Positions 47,201 through 56,465 of a stretch of 64,000 nt of DNA are shown here, in pieces. The stretch's first letter is position 1. Each line of letters begins with the position of its first letter. This DNA is from Tritrichomonas musculus (taxonomy: Eukaryota; Parabasalia; Tritrichomonadida; Tritrichomonadidae): the NCBI GenBank assembly GCA_039105265.1, contig JAPFFF010000002.1, positions 9,300,001 through 9,364,000 of the forward strand, given 5' to 3'. The translations under genes and the position numbers were made by a program. The notes under the pieces were generated by a model. The model was not told the origin of the DNA and searched no databases. It was given only the letters and a program-made list of their open reading frames with translations.

Positions 47201-49909
47201 TAATTTTCTCAAAGCTCTGTCAGCATTAAATTGAGTACCATGTTGTTGATTCCAAAAATCTAAAGCTTGTTTAAAAACTGGCTCTTGAGAATTCATATTC
47301 ATATTTGTAGATTCAATATGCATTGCTGTATTTTCTTGACTTATTTTCGAAAAGAGACTTAAACCATCATCAGAACTCTGAAGAATTTGTTTTCGAATAT
47401 CTTCTCTATTATATTTTATTTCTTCCCAGAATTGATTAATTTCATCAATGAAAATATAAATCTGCAAGCCATAAAATGCTTTTCTCTCTGAATTATCAAA
47501 TTCATTCTTGACCCAAGTCATATCTCTTTCTGCACCTTCAGATTTGAAATATTTATTATAATTTTCTAAAGCTTTCTTGAATGTCCCTTCTCCTTTCTCA
47601 AATTTATCTCTTTTTGTTTTTTCAAATGTAATATCACTTAATAATAACTTTAAACCTTCTTCTCCTTCTGGATATTTGTTTTCATTAAAGCGATTTCCTA
47701 ATAATTTTTTAGCCTCAGCGATTCGAGCAGTTCGTAATAAATAATATCTTGCGCCTACCGTATCATCATTCCACTGACTGATTATTTGAGGTAAATTTAC
47801 TTTTGATGTAGGAAATACATCATTCCATTCTTGAATTGCTTTTTGTAAATCATCATTTTGATCATAATTTGTTTTTCCTTTATTGACTTTCTTTAAATAT
47901 TTAATTTGACTTTCATCATTTTTAGAACTATTTTCATTTTCAGTCCAAGGACGATCAGGATAATTTTTTTCATATTCATGTATTAAATTATCTAATTCTA
48001 ATTTTGTTTCTGTCTTTTTTAAATCTATAGGGTCATTTAGATTTTTAGACCAAATATATCTCTCACTCCAAGTTGAAACATTCTCTGCTGGATGATTATT
48101 TTGATAAATACCAAATAATTCATTAAATCTATCTGAAGTTAATTTATCTTTGTATTTTTCTATTTCTTTGATTTTCTTTTTGAAATGTTCTCTTTTTTGA
48201 TTAGCATTCATATTCTGATAAGAATAATCTTTATCTCCAAGTTCTTGAAGATAATCGAGATAAATTTTTTCATCCGATCTATTGTCGAAATAAGCTTTTG
48301 CGACTTCTAAATCTTTATCAATATCTGTACTTTTTAATTCTTGATATTTCATTAATTCATCATAAGTTAGATTTGCTGCCTTCATCTGCTTTCCAATCTC
48401 TTTCTCAAATAATGCTTTTCGTCTATCATATAAATCAATATCTTGCTGCATATTATATATTCCACGGTCATATTCATCATTGTATTGAGCTAATTTTTCC
48501 TTCATGCTTTTCTTTTTTGTTGAATCATCAATATTTCGTTTATTGTACTGAAACCAAGTTAAGAAAAAGATAACTTCCTCAGAATTGTGGTGAAATTTCT
48601 GATAAATATCTTTCCAGTCTATATTTTGTTTTGTCTCCTTTTTATAATTAAAGAAGTTGTTTGCTGCCTGGAGATTCCAACGTAATTTTTGAAAGTCATC
48701 ATCAACTTTTTGTTTCTCCCGAGTCAATGATGTATGAGTTTGTTCATCTGTCTCTTTCTTAAATAATGCTAATTCTTGTTCTGTATATCCATATTCATCT
48801 ATTAATTGTTGTTTCAAAATCATATTTCGAAAAGCATATAGAGCATCTTTATATTTCGGATATTTATCTCTTATCTCTTTTACTGTGATTGGTACTTTAA
48901 AAACTTTTTGATAGTCTTCAATAATTTGCTTCATCTCATTATTATCAAAATTGTTGTTATTTTCTAATTCATATTCATATTTTTTCTTTAACGTTTCTAA
49001 ATTTTCTTTTGTTATATTTCTTAATCCATCAAATTTTTTCCCTGTTATTGATTCAATATCTCCAATAGTATTTTCAACTTCATACTTCAATAAATAATTT
49101 TCATATGACTCTTTTGTTTTCTCTGAGTCAAGAACAATATCTTGAATTGTTTTTCTAGAATTATTTCTAGAATTATATTTTTCTAATTCAAGTTCTAAAT
49201 TTCCTTGTTTCCATGACGTTAATTTGTTTATTAAAGAATCGATTTCGGCAATTTGATCAGAATCTGTTTTTGAATTAGGATTTGCATATTCATGAGAAAA
49301 ACTTTTTTGATATTGATCTTTTGCATTTGCCAAATCCATATGTTCTAATATTTTAGTTTCATCATAGTCCATATCTCTTACTAAGTCTTGCATATTAGAA
49401 TATTTTTTATATTTTGACCATCGATATTTTGACCATGGCGTAGTGAATTTTAAACTTGTTAGGAAAACATTTATTTTTGTATATTTGTCAATTTCTCTTC
49501 TTAACCAATCTATTTTTGCATCATCATCACCCTCTTTAATATTATCCGGATAAGGAATTTTTTGTTTTCCAAATTTTTTTCGATATTCATTTTCGATATC
49601 TAATCTATCTAAAAATTGTTCTGCTTGTGTTTCATCTGGATATTTCTTCAAGAAGAGTCGAAAATTTTTAAATCCTGTCGAACCTTGAACTTTATCAAAT
49701 TTTGCTTTTAAATTTGATTTCTGAGATAATATTTGTTCATTTTCATAATATTCTTTTTTTATAGCACTTATTATTATCTCCCAATTTGCTTTTGCAGAAT
49801 CTGTTTTTCCATCTTTCCAGTCATAAGGACCTTCCCCTGTAAGTTTTGGATAAACTTGTTTTTCCAAAATATTTATCATAAAATTCAAAGCCTCATCAAC
49901 GCTACTCAT
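44285..49909 (-). CDS. Giant helical-repeat protein (1874 aa), probable virion component
   Basis: The frame opens at 49936 with a GTG; the first ATG is 49909 (MSSVDEALNFMINILEKQVY). Residues 1-1450 consist of degenerate ~90-110 residue helical repeats with recurring YN.....W..I...D...A..FL patterns (for example SWKQGNLELELEKYN; NIDWKDIYQKFHHNSEEVIF; IQEWNDVFPTSKVNLPQIIS). The last 400 residues are Ser/Thr/Pro-rich with repeated NAPLR / NAPMR motifs near residues 1590, 1720 and 1840. No enzyme motif. Length and texture suggest a scaffold, tegument or tape-like structural protein. It starts only 37 bp after the stop of the 1254-aa gene. Confidence 0.7.
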   Translation of the reverse strand: MSSVDEALNFMINILEKQVYPKLTGEGPYDWKDGKTDSAKANWEIIISAIKKEYYENEQILSQKSNLKAKFDKVQGSTGFKNFRLFLKKYPDETQAEQFLDRLDIENEYRKKFGKQKIPYPDNIKEGDDDAKIDWLRREIDKYTKINVFLTSLKFTTPWSKYRWSKYKKYSNMQDLVRDMDYDETKILEHMDLANAKDQYQKSFSHEYANPNSKTDSDQIAEIDSLINKLTSWKQGNLELELEKYNSRNNSRKTIQDIVLDSEKTKESYENYLLKYEVENTIGDIESITGKKFDGLRNITKENLETLKKKYEYELENNNNFDNNEMKQIIEDYQKVFKVPITVKEIRDKYPKYKDALYAFRNMILKQQLIDEYGYTEQELALFKKETDEQTHTSLTREKQKVDDDFQKLRWNLQAANNFFNYKKETKQNIDWKDIYQKFHHNSEEVIFFLTWFQYNKRNIDDSTKKKSMKEKLAQYNDEYDRGIYNMQQDIDLYDRRKALFEKEIGKQMKAANLTYDELMKYQELKSTDIDKDLEVAKAYFDNRSDEKIYLDYLQELGDKDYSYQNMNANQKREHFKKKIKEIEKYKDKLTSDRFNELFGIYQNNHPAENVSTWSERYIWSKNLNDPIDLKKTETKLELDNLIHEYEKNYPDRPWTENENSSKNDESQIKYLKKVNKGKTNYDQNDDLQKAIQEWNDVFPTSKVNLPQIISQWNDDTVGARYYLLRTARIAEAKKLLGNRFNENKYPEGEEGLKLLLSDITFEKTKRDKFEKGEGTFKKALENYNKYFKSEGAERDMTWVKNEFDNSERKAFYGLQIYIFIDEINQFWEEIKYNREDIRKQILQSSDDGLSLFSKISQENTAMHIESTNMNMNSQEPVFKQALDFWNQQHGTQFNADRALRKLGVWPNSKEPYPKANKAYAELLLFYRNSFYPTKPLDSSKISFNTNFPSLISSLIKDIQNAKERSEQVSSNQDLNQRLEDLAVEINEKDEIRRKYVDVKDTELHISLMELILKMNQISGNKQIKNVDDVNTYTYRSLKGSKLKNYLLEAVKINYPELDKIFEEYNENSQDDSTLEKWKSLDEVSRDFDNAYEAKAYMVLEIPREEYNELAKTNLTMDTLLRQHNFSIEDAKQFLEDNITVMQYAKAKGKKAKPIKQDNKLSKLDEEQLRREIDDMNEFLNGFDDKVDKTAKQHSLMSNKITNEQLKKYANSEEDIKIIYMILEDLDKFNNKFGKNITPNNLDELCNEENDWMSAYFNVKIMPLVFDWNYILKKSGKEEKELDFIYENYFPVDGEKNPNINITTIKAAIPKIQEAFEKDRDEYFKEILASYNSLAEQSYTMDQVLKIYPKISDAENFLRIEKYLSAIRKIIRQIKTMKYEIPTSLELNEESFQYKRVIAQSSDITSLEQNLTQQYQQFSALLKKFQEQDAKVKTERQYMNPKIADINRMRSKLGMSSLGVDHFRGMDFETAKSAVEEELRDLNERSRQKELQNAGLRNTNAIGSGWNSGTTIGGTQGTPLRYGFMASKQTNPLTSSSTTSSTSTSSTRPGSETTKSGVGDLTRGNAPLRLTGFSTGNTTTLKSETDSLFSSKPTSSLFDSNKSDNKLNFDFTKPLRPHNDFEPPVSIRKWMMDKDRVNRLKTEKWDEKKPEPSLKDQIMNPKKISTTPDFKFPEIKPLTSPTIITKDNNPIEKIESLSNKKDTEINLSIFKMPKTSRKKSDLLPIPRDKKVTIKTKKGNKKLPKRARNNAPLREEKIKETPIELKKINPVIKPIEVDIGPSLSDSFEMPTPTLPPRIPEKRETFIPNRNVSKQEVDRKLLEIRKQNKLKNAPMRLQKKNNPISISQQSYQPPIQTNNIPVSILENPELRALMKI

Positions 49910-49946
49910 CTGAGGTATTTGTTTATCCCATGACACTTCCCAGACT

Positions 49947-52900
49947 TCAGTCTGATTTCGTCAAATTTTTAAATTTCTTCGCTTCTGCGCTATTCTCCCA
50001 CCATTCTTTAACATTATAACTATTTCTGAGTTTTTCTACCAGATCCCAAAGTGGTTTGATATCTTCACCATATTTGCTGTTAACAAGAGGTATCATATGT
50101 GTTGGATCAATTTTTTCTCCAAGTCTGTTTTGTTTATCACATAGAGCATTATAATACAAAATTAATATTTCCGCTTTCATTTTATTTATGTTTCCTCCCC
50201 AGACCTTAAATCTACTTTCCCAATCACAAGGTTTGGTATTATATCGTTCAATTCCATTATCTAAAAAATCATCTTCTGGATGTTGGTCGGCATATTCTTT
50301 GTTTAACTCCTTATTGATTTCTATTCTATCATTGTCTAAAGAAGTCATAGTATTTTGAAAATCTCGAATAACACTTTTTGCTTTTTGAATATCGTTTGTT
50401 AAACCTGTATAAATTTCTTCTGGATCAACCTTCAATTCTCCATTTGATGCTTGTTTGTTTTTAAAATATTTTGCAAGATCTATTCGGAAATAATACTTAA
50501 AATATTCATCCCAAAAATTCTTTTCGATAGCATTGAGCATAGTTTGTAAAGCTTGATAACCTCCAACAGCTCTTGCCATAACATCTTTTGGCTCAAGAAC
50601 AACAAGATTATCAGCAGCAAATTTCGCCCATTTTTCCCAAACTTTATTAAAATTTTTATCAGCAAAAAGACTTTGATTTCTTGAATTAACTTCATTGACT
50701 AAATAACTTATTCCTGCTTCTCCCCTTTTTCCAGAATCCATTAACCATTTTGCGCATTGTTCTATTGTTTCAAAATGAGGCTTATTAATATTTTTATTCC
50801 ATAATCGTCTTGCTAATTCTAATGTATATTCCCCTTTAAAATCTCCTGATATCATATTATATTTTGCTTTCTGAAATTCGTCAAATCTTGAAATAAAATT
50901 CTTGATTTGTAATGCTGCATTATCTGTTTCTGACACAGCGTTTTTAATAAAGCATTGTTTATCTGATGAATATGCAGGAGATGAATCTGGATTATTTTTT
51001 TTAACAATGTAGTCTTCAAAACTTTTACAGTTTTTAGCATCAGGATCGATTTTCTTTAGAACGCCAAAATTATTCTCTACTTCAAAATATTTCAACCTCC
51101 ATTTTTCATCATCTATATCTTTCCAATAACGAAGATCATCAAATTTCTCTTTCGGAAGTCCATAAAAATTTTGATTTTTTTCTGTTGTCTTAACAATTTC
51201 TTCTCTCATGTCAGGATTCTCTTTTTTCATCCTTTGATCCCATTTTATCAAATCACCATTTATCTCTTTTGAATAAAATCCAACATCTATTGTCTGTCGA
51301 AATTTATAATCGTTGACACCAGCATCCCAGCCTGATTTATTTTTCAAAGCTACTTTCCATTTAATATATATTTTTGCTTCTTTGGCATCTTTTGCATGAC
51401 CAGCTACTTCTTCGATTGTTATAAAATCAGAATTTGTCGATATATAATTCATAACATCTTGGTCTGTAGCAATAATGTTTTGACGTTTTTGATATTCTAC
51501 AATTTTATCATCTAAAAGTTTAACAATACTGCTTATAGGTTTTGTTTTATTTCGAAGTTCAGCACCATAATTGTTGTCATATTGACTATTATATTTAATA
51601 ATGGTTTGTAATTTTGGTATAACTTGAATTGTATAATCATACCATCTTTCAATATCCCAATCATAATGTTCTAAAAGAGCAGGCCAATCTTGAAAAAGAA
51701 AATATTTATCATATTCACTTTGATTATCTGTAATATTCTTAATCATTGGCAGTCTCGTTTTTTCATCTTCTTTGAGGTCTGCAATAGCCGCATCTGCATT
51801 ACCTTTATGTTTCTCTTTTAATTTCTTGATTCTTGGTTCCAATTTTTTATATTGATCTTCTGGTATTGTTTTTTGTTCCGGGTCAGAATATGTTAGTAAA
51901 GGAATTTCGATAACTTCACCATTTTGTCCTGCGACATGTTTTCTGATTCCCCACATTACTTCAGCAAAATAATTATAAACATCTAACCATTGATTTTCTG
52001 ATAATTGTTTTTCATTTTCTATCATCATTTTGGCAGTATCAACATCTTTATCTTTATATTTTTCTGCTTCTTCCTCAATTTCTTTATTTGTAACCTCAGG
52101 ATTTTTTGCTTTTAACATATCTTTGACAGCATCTCTTTTGATATTCCCATTCTTGATCTCATCTATAATCGCATTCCTTTTTGCTATAGCATCTGAAAGA
52201 ATTTTTTCAACGTTTATTATTGTTGTTTTTGCTCCATTTGAAGCTTGAGCTTCTTTCTCTTTCAAAGAATTTCGTAATTTGTCGTTTGTTTCATCCAAAG
52301 ATTTCATGAGAATTGTGATTTGTTCTTCGAACCATTTATTTTCATCGCCGTCTCTATTGTCATCCGCAAATTGGAATTCTCTTTCCATAAAGTCATGTCT
52401 TTGTGCTCTGATGCTGTTTTCAAGATCATTGAAATAATGTTGGAGATTCTCAGGAAGTTGATCACTGATATTAAATCTCTCCCAAAATTTATCTTTATCT
52501 CTTATCATTGTCTTTAGCATTGCTCTTGCTTGGAGGGTTCCGTGTCGTTTCAATTCAGCAAGTCTAGCACGAATTTCTGCAATTTCTTTTAATTTTTGAT
52601 AATCAGCTCCTAAAGCAAAATATTGTTTTGCGACATTTTCAGCAGTTATTCTCTCACCAGAAGCTTGGAGAGTTAATATTGCTTTTTCCAAATTTTTGAA
52701 TGGAAGGTTATGGGATATTATTGTTGTCGTACCTTGGACTGATAAAAAGTCATTTATTCCGATTTCTCCTTGGATCGCATGCATGAGTTTTTCAAAATCA
52801 AGATTTTCCTTAATCATTTGAGCGTCATCCCCTTTTCCTTGTGTCCAAAAATCGATAAAGGATGGTTGAAAATCCTCATTTTCAAAAATAGATAGATGTA

Positions 52901-53711
52901 GACTTCGTAAAATATTTAATCCATTTGAAGTTTCGTTCAGATTTCTCCAGTCAGTATGTAGCTTACCCATATCACCCAAGAAGGTGCTCGCTAATTGAGC
53001 ATATGATAAGTTAATTTGATATGCATTATCTCCAAAAACATATTTCTCTGTATAAAATTGAGTCTTGTAAGATTCCCAAAAGTCAGGTTTTTGCTTATTT
53101 TTCTTCCAAAATTTGAAAAATACATGAGCTTCCTCCTCTGTCAAACCAGCATGTTCCAAAATAACATTGTTTAATGGCAGATTCACGATTTGTTGATATC
53201 TCACTGTTTGGACAGCTCCAACGGCGTCTCTTAAACTATTTCCATTCAAGAATGTTTGTTTTACTTGTGCTGCTGCTTGTGCTGGTGTCAGTTCTTTTCC
53301 TAAAATATAATTCCCAGTATAATATTCAATAAAAAGTCGAAGGAAATAAAATTTGATATAGTTAGGAAAATTTTGTTTGTCAATGGAGGTTTTGATTTCG
53401 TTATACCATTCTGGGATCCATCCACTAACTACATCCCGCAATTTTGTGATTAGTTCTGTCGATACATCAGCAACATTCATGTTTTGATATGTCGCGAGAT
53501 ATTGTGCTTCATCTTGATCGATATCTGGTGCTGTGTCAATATATTGTTGTGGTTGTTGAGGCTGATATTGTTGGGGTTGAGCTTGTTGTTCTTGAGCTTG
53601 TTGTTGATAATATGCCTCCTGTTGAGCTTGTTGTTGTTGAATAGAGCTCATAAAATCTGGGTCATCATCCCAAGTAACGAATTCACCACCATCATCATTC
53701 ATCCAAGACAT
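49947..53711 (-). CDS. Large helical protein (1254 aa), probable virion component
   Basis: Starts MSWMNDDGGEFVTWDDDPDF, then Q-rich runs (QQQAQQEAYYQQQAQEQQAQ), then about 1150 helical residues with frequent Trp (WRNLNETSNGLNILR; HYDWDIERWYDYTIQVIPKL; NPDMREEIVKTTEKN). The style resembles the neighbouring 1874-aa protein and the two could be distant paralogues. No known domain. The near-abutting downstream gene suggests coupled expression, which is unusual for a host where each gene has its own initiator. Confidence 0.7.
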   Translation of the reverse strand: MSWMNDDGGEFVTWDDDPDFMSSIQQQQAQQEAYYQQQAQEQQAQPQQYQPQQPQQYIDTAPDIDQDEAQYLATYQNMNVADVSTELITKLRDVVSGWIPEWYNEIKTSIDKQNFPNYIKFYFLRLFIEYYTGNYILGKELTPAQAAAQVKQTFLNGNSLRDAVGAVQTVRYQQIVNLPLNNVILEHAGLTEEEAHVFFKFWKKNKQKPDFWESYKTQFYTEKYVFGDNAYQINLSYAQLASTFLGDMGKLHTDWRNLNETSNGLNILRSLHLSIFENEDFQPSFIDFWTQGKGDDAQMIKENLDFEKLMHAIQGEIGINDFLSVQGTTTIISHNLPFKNLEKAILTLQASGERITAENVAKQYFALGADYQKLKEIAEIRARLAELKRHGTLQARAMLKTMIRDKDKFWERFNISDQLPENLQHYFNDLENSIRAQRHDFMEREFQFADDNRDGDENKWFEEQITILMKSLDETNDKLRNSLKEKEAQASNGAKTTIINVEKILSDAIAKRNAIIDEIKNGNIKRDAVKDMLKAKNPEVTNKEIEEEAEKYKDKDVDTAKMMIENEKQLSENQWLDVYNYFAEVMWGIRKHVAGQNGEVIEIPLLTYSDPEQKTIPEDQYKKLEPRIKKLKEKHKGNADAAIADLKEDEKTRLPMIKNITDNQSEYDKYFLFQDWPALLEHYDWDIERWYDYTIQVIPKLQTIIKYNSQYDNNYGAELRNKTKPISSIVKLLDDKIVEYQKRQNIIATDQDVMNYISTNSDFITIEEVAGHAKDAKEAKIYIKWKVALKNKSGWDAGVNDYKFRQTIDVGFYSKEINGDLIKWDQRMKKENPDMREEIVKTTEKNQNFYGLPKEKFDDLRYWKDIDDEKWRLKYFEVENNFGVLKKIDPDAKNCKSFEDYIVKKNNPDSSPAYSSDKQCFIKNAVSETDNAALQIKNFISRFDEFQKAKYNMISGDFKGEYTLELARRLWNKNINKPHFETIEQCAKWLMDSGKRGEAGISYLVNEVNSRNQSLFADKNFNKVWEKWAKFAADNLVVLEPKDVMARAVGGYQALQTMLNAIEKNFWDEYFKYYFRIDLAKYFKNKQASNGELKVDPEEIYTGLTNDIQKAKSVIRDFQNTMTSLDNDRIEINKELNKEYADQHPEDDFLDNGIERYNTKPCDWESRFKVWGGNINKMKAEILILYYNALCDKQNRLGEKIDPTHMIPLVNSKYGEDIKPLWDLVEKLRNSYNVKEWWENSAEAKKFKNLTKSD

Positions 53712-53784
53712 TTTCGATAATGTTTTTCTTGAAGAATAAAAAAAAAAGAATAGGGTAAAAAAGTAGTAAAAAAAAATTTTTTAT

Positions 53785-54162
53785 TTATGTTGTTTTAGCA
53801 GATGATTCTTTGGCAAAATGATTTTGATTCTGAAGTTGTTGTTGGAGTTGTTGAATCAAATGTTGTTGTTGCTGGATAGTTTGTTCCAATTGAGGTATTC
53901 CAAGTCGTTGTCTTTCAGCTTCTAGCTGCTGTCTTTGATATTCTTGTTGTCGATACCAATTTGCTCGTTCTTGAGCTTCTCTCTCTTTCTCGGATTGAAC
54001 AAATTTCTTGTATTCTTCATTTTTTTCCTTTTCGAGAGATTTGATTCTTAGACTGGCCAATGAATTATAGCCACACCAAGTAGGGTCGGCGTATTCATAA
54101 TCTAATTCAGATTGCCTGGAAAAATGAAACTGTCTTGGGGCGAAGACAAATTGTTGATTCAT
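53785..54162 (-). CDS. Q-rich coiled-coil protein (125 aa)
   Basis: MNQQFVFAPRQFHFSRQSEL begins a short N-terminal segment (YADPTWCGYNSLASLRIKSL), followed by one long E/R/Q coiled coil (QEYQRQQLEAERQRLGIPQL; QQQQHLIQQLQQQLQNQ). The start follows CAGTTCATTTTTTAAAAGAG. It is the last gene before the right terminus. Function is unknown. Confidence 0.65.
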   Translation of the reverse strand: MNQQFVFAPRQFHFSRQSELDYEYADPTWCGYNSLASLRIKSLEKEKNEEYKKFVQSEKEREAQERANWYRQQEYQRQQLEAERQRLGIPQLEQTIQQQQHLIQQLQQQLQNQNHFAKESSAKTT

Positions 54163-54212
54163 TCTCTTTTAAAAAATGAACTGAAATCATCAAACATTTA
54201 GAAAAAATATAC

Positions 54213-54681
54213 TTGACGAGGAACTCTCTCAAAAAGTTCAAAGGCCATATACCTTCTCAAAAAGTTCATCGACCTAATACCTTCTCAAAAAGTTCGATGG
54301 CCAGATACCTTCTCAAAAAGTTCGATGGCCAGATAGGCTCTCAATCTCTTGGCCAGACAAGTATCTATTCAATATCTTGGCCGGACAAATACCTATTCAA
54401 TTTCTTGGCCGGACAGATACCTTCTCAAAAAGTTCAAAGGCCATATACCTATTCAATCTTTTAAATGGCTAAATTACCTCTCAATCTCTTAAGTGGCTAA
54501 AATACCTCTCAATCTCTTGGCCGGACAAATACCTATTGAATTATCTGGCCAGACAAGTAAGCTCTCAAAAAGTTCGGTGACCTTATATCTATTCAAAAAG
54601 TCGTTTCCGGCCGATAAATGGAGGGATGTTTTAACGGACCCGAAGGGACGTTAAAAAATCACGCCATTTATATATACTACT
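54213..54681. repeat. Right terminal inverted repeat region with tandem units
   Basis: Inverted relative of 9632-10100, ending TATATATACTACT. It carries units like AATTTCTTGGCCGGACAGAT plus ACCTTCTCAAAAAGTTC. ACTTGACGAGGAAC at 54211 is another copy of the CGTCAAGTT-type motif, upstream of the 54162 gene. Confidence 0.85.
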
Positions 54682-54686
54682 TCGAC
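54682..54686. repeat. Target-site duplication, right copy
   Basis: TCGAC, identical to 9627-9631; the base before it extends the match to TTCGAC. Confidence 0.85.
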
Positions 54687-55608
54687 TAATCAATTTTACC
54701 AAAAAAATTTCATTGAAACGATGAGAAGCATTATTTTGAAAAGTAATGTATTTGAATGTTTACCAGGAGTTTATAAAAAATGCAAATTTGTAATTATTCC
54801 ATACATTGAAGATCTTTTTAATAATTCAAAGAAAGAAATGAAAAGAGACAACTATGATACATATTATGATTTAGTTTCTAGATTGAATTATGGATCAAAA
54901 TCATTGATGGATTATTCTTTATGCCTTAATTGGCTGAATGTATTATGGTATGATTTTAAATACAGATTTGATATTCAACAATTTTTAAGTTATATATCAG
55001 AATATGATGATGTTGATGAATTACCTTTTAAGAGCAGCGATTCAATTAATAAAGAGGAATTATTTGAGAAGAAAGAATTATTCTTTAGTGAATTAATTAA
55101 ATTTATACTTAAATTGAAAAAAGAAGATAATTCATTGATTTTTGGCAGAAATAAAGTATTCATAAATAAAAACAAAAAATTGGTTCCAAAGAGTGAAATT
55201 GTTGAATTTAATTGGAACAAAGAAGCTAAAAGTATTATTTTTGAATGGATGGGTATTGTTAAATACGATTATAAAAATAAAATGTTGAGTGATGGTCTCA
55301 AACATTTATATTGGATGATGAAATTTGATGAATTTCCTATTGAAAACAGTATCCATGCAATTGAAGACAGAATTACTGAAACAAATTCAATTCGTTTTAT
55401 GAAATATGTAATACAAGGCAATGAAAAAAGAGAATTAATGTATAAATTCTCTGAAAAACTATTAGATATTCCAACTGACATAGCTGAGTTTTCGATTGAT
55501 ATTTTTCAATCAAAAAAACAAGAGTGCAATATAGAAAATATCATTAATAGTATGTTTCGAAAAGCAGATGAATTGATATTTGACAAATTAATTGAGAAAA
55601 TGAATTGA
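54687..55608 (+). pseudogene. Sacsin-like host gene, 3' part after the element
   Basis: This is the continuation of the 5517-9631 host gene. Taking one duplication copy, the host frame reads on without a stop (GLKYNS then TNQFYQKNFIETMRSIIL). The sequence mirrors the module after the first ATPase domain (WYEENFLKPMRNILSKK; FVLENDEKREKMFQ against VIQGNEKRELMYKF). The first ATG past the element is 54721, but no host promoter is visible because element DNA lies directly upstream, so this half is probably silent. The frame stops at 55606-55608, where a shift into the next frame seems to have happened in the host gene. Confidence 0.7.
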
Positions 55609-56318
55609 TATTTGAACAAAGTGAAAATGGAATTTGCTATTCAGAAACGCTAGATGAATTTGTTAAGTTTATTAATGGATATACAAAATTAAAGGCAGCA
55701 TTTGCTGTTTTTCTTGAAAGAATTAAAGCAGGCTTACCACAAAGTATTATGGAAAATGCAAGTACTTTAAAATTTTTTGCAGATAACCCAAATCTTCTTC
55801 AATTTCTGAAAGAATATCATCAAAGTGAAATGGAAAAAGAAAAGCAAAAGACTTCACGAACATCTCCATTCAAAAATTTATTACAATCAAAGCCATCTAT
55901 TTTTATACCAAATGGCAGCCCATCAAAACCAATTTCTCCACGACATTCTGATTCTCGATTAAAATTTTTGAATCAAGAACCTTTTGATATTAAAAAGAAA
56001 TATAAAAAGCAGGCAAAAATGTATGAAAAATTAAAAAAGAATAGTAAATATTCAAATGTTTATTGGCCTGCTTTTGTTGATTATAAAACAGATATTTCAA
56101 TTCTTTATAATGGTAATACTTATTTTATTGATCCAAGTCGTAATAATTCTGGTGATTATGATATATCAGCTTGTTATAAAGGAGAAACCATTTATTTTAA
56201 GGTTGAATATTATTATCCTTTCTTCTTAAAAGCAGAACAAAAAGATGGTAGAAATATGGCCCCTGCTTTTGTTAAAGATACAGATGATGAAATTTTTTAT
56301 TTATACAATTTGGATTGA
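55609..56318 (+). pseudogene. C-terminal end of the sacsin-like host gene, shifted frame
   Basis: An open frame continues at once in another phase (LIFEQSENGICYSETLDEFV). It ends with a compact C-terminal domain (VYWPAFVDYKTDISILYNGN; YDISACYKGETIYFKVEYYY) and a stop at 56318. The switch of frame lies around 55590-55608 and looks like a one-base change in host DNA, consistent with loss of constraint after the insertion. A separate small gene starting at an internal ATG is less likely, as no promoter is seen. Confidence 0.55.
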
Positions 56319-56375
56319 ATAAAATAATTACCTGAGTTACATATTCTTTTTTTCATTAATAAAAGATTTATAATT

Positions 56376-56465
56376 ATATGCACCTCGTTTTACCCAAATC
56401 GAAGAGAACTATATCTGAGGCAGAAATGAGACTCATCAGAAAATATGACAGCTTCTTCCCAATTA
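56376..56465 (-). mobile_element. Tc1/mariner transposase relic
   Basis: The minus strand reads NWEEAVIFSDESHFCLRYSS, close to the Tc1/mariner transposase block around the second catalytic Asp (W..VIFSDES.F). An in-frame stop and no recognisable neighbouring parts follow. It is a small decayed remnant of a plain DNA transposon. Confidence 0.55.

Larger units (their letters stand above)
9632..54681. mobile_element. 45-kb Polinton-like virus (Maverick/PLV-type) integrated element
   Basis: The element is bounded by inverted termini (AGTAGTATATATAAATGG at the left, its complement at the right) and a 5-6 bp target duplication. It sits inside one host gene. Its parts include a likely double jelly-roll major capsid protein, an A32-like packaging ATPase, an SF3 helicase, fibre-like proteins, a caspase-like protease, and about thirty other genes on both strands. 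This gene set is that of the Polinton/PLV group. At 45 kb it is much larger than typical 15-25 kb Mavericks. DNA polymerase B, retroviral integrase and Ulp1 protease were not seen. It looks close to whole and recent; one duplicate capsid gene is broken and one helicase paralogue is partial. Class is confident, exact family is inference. Confidence 0.9.
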
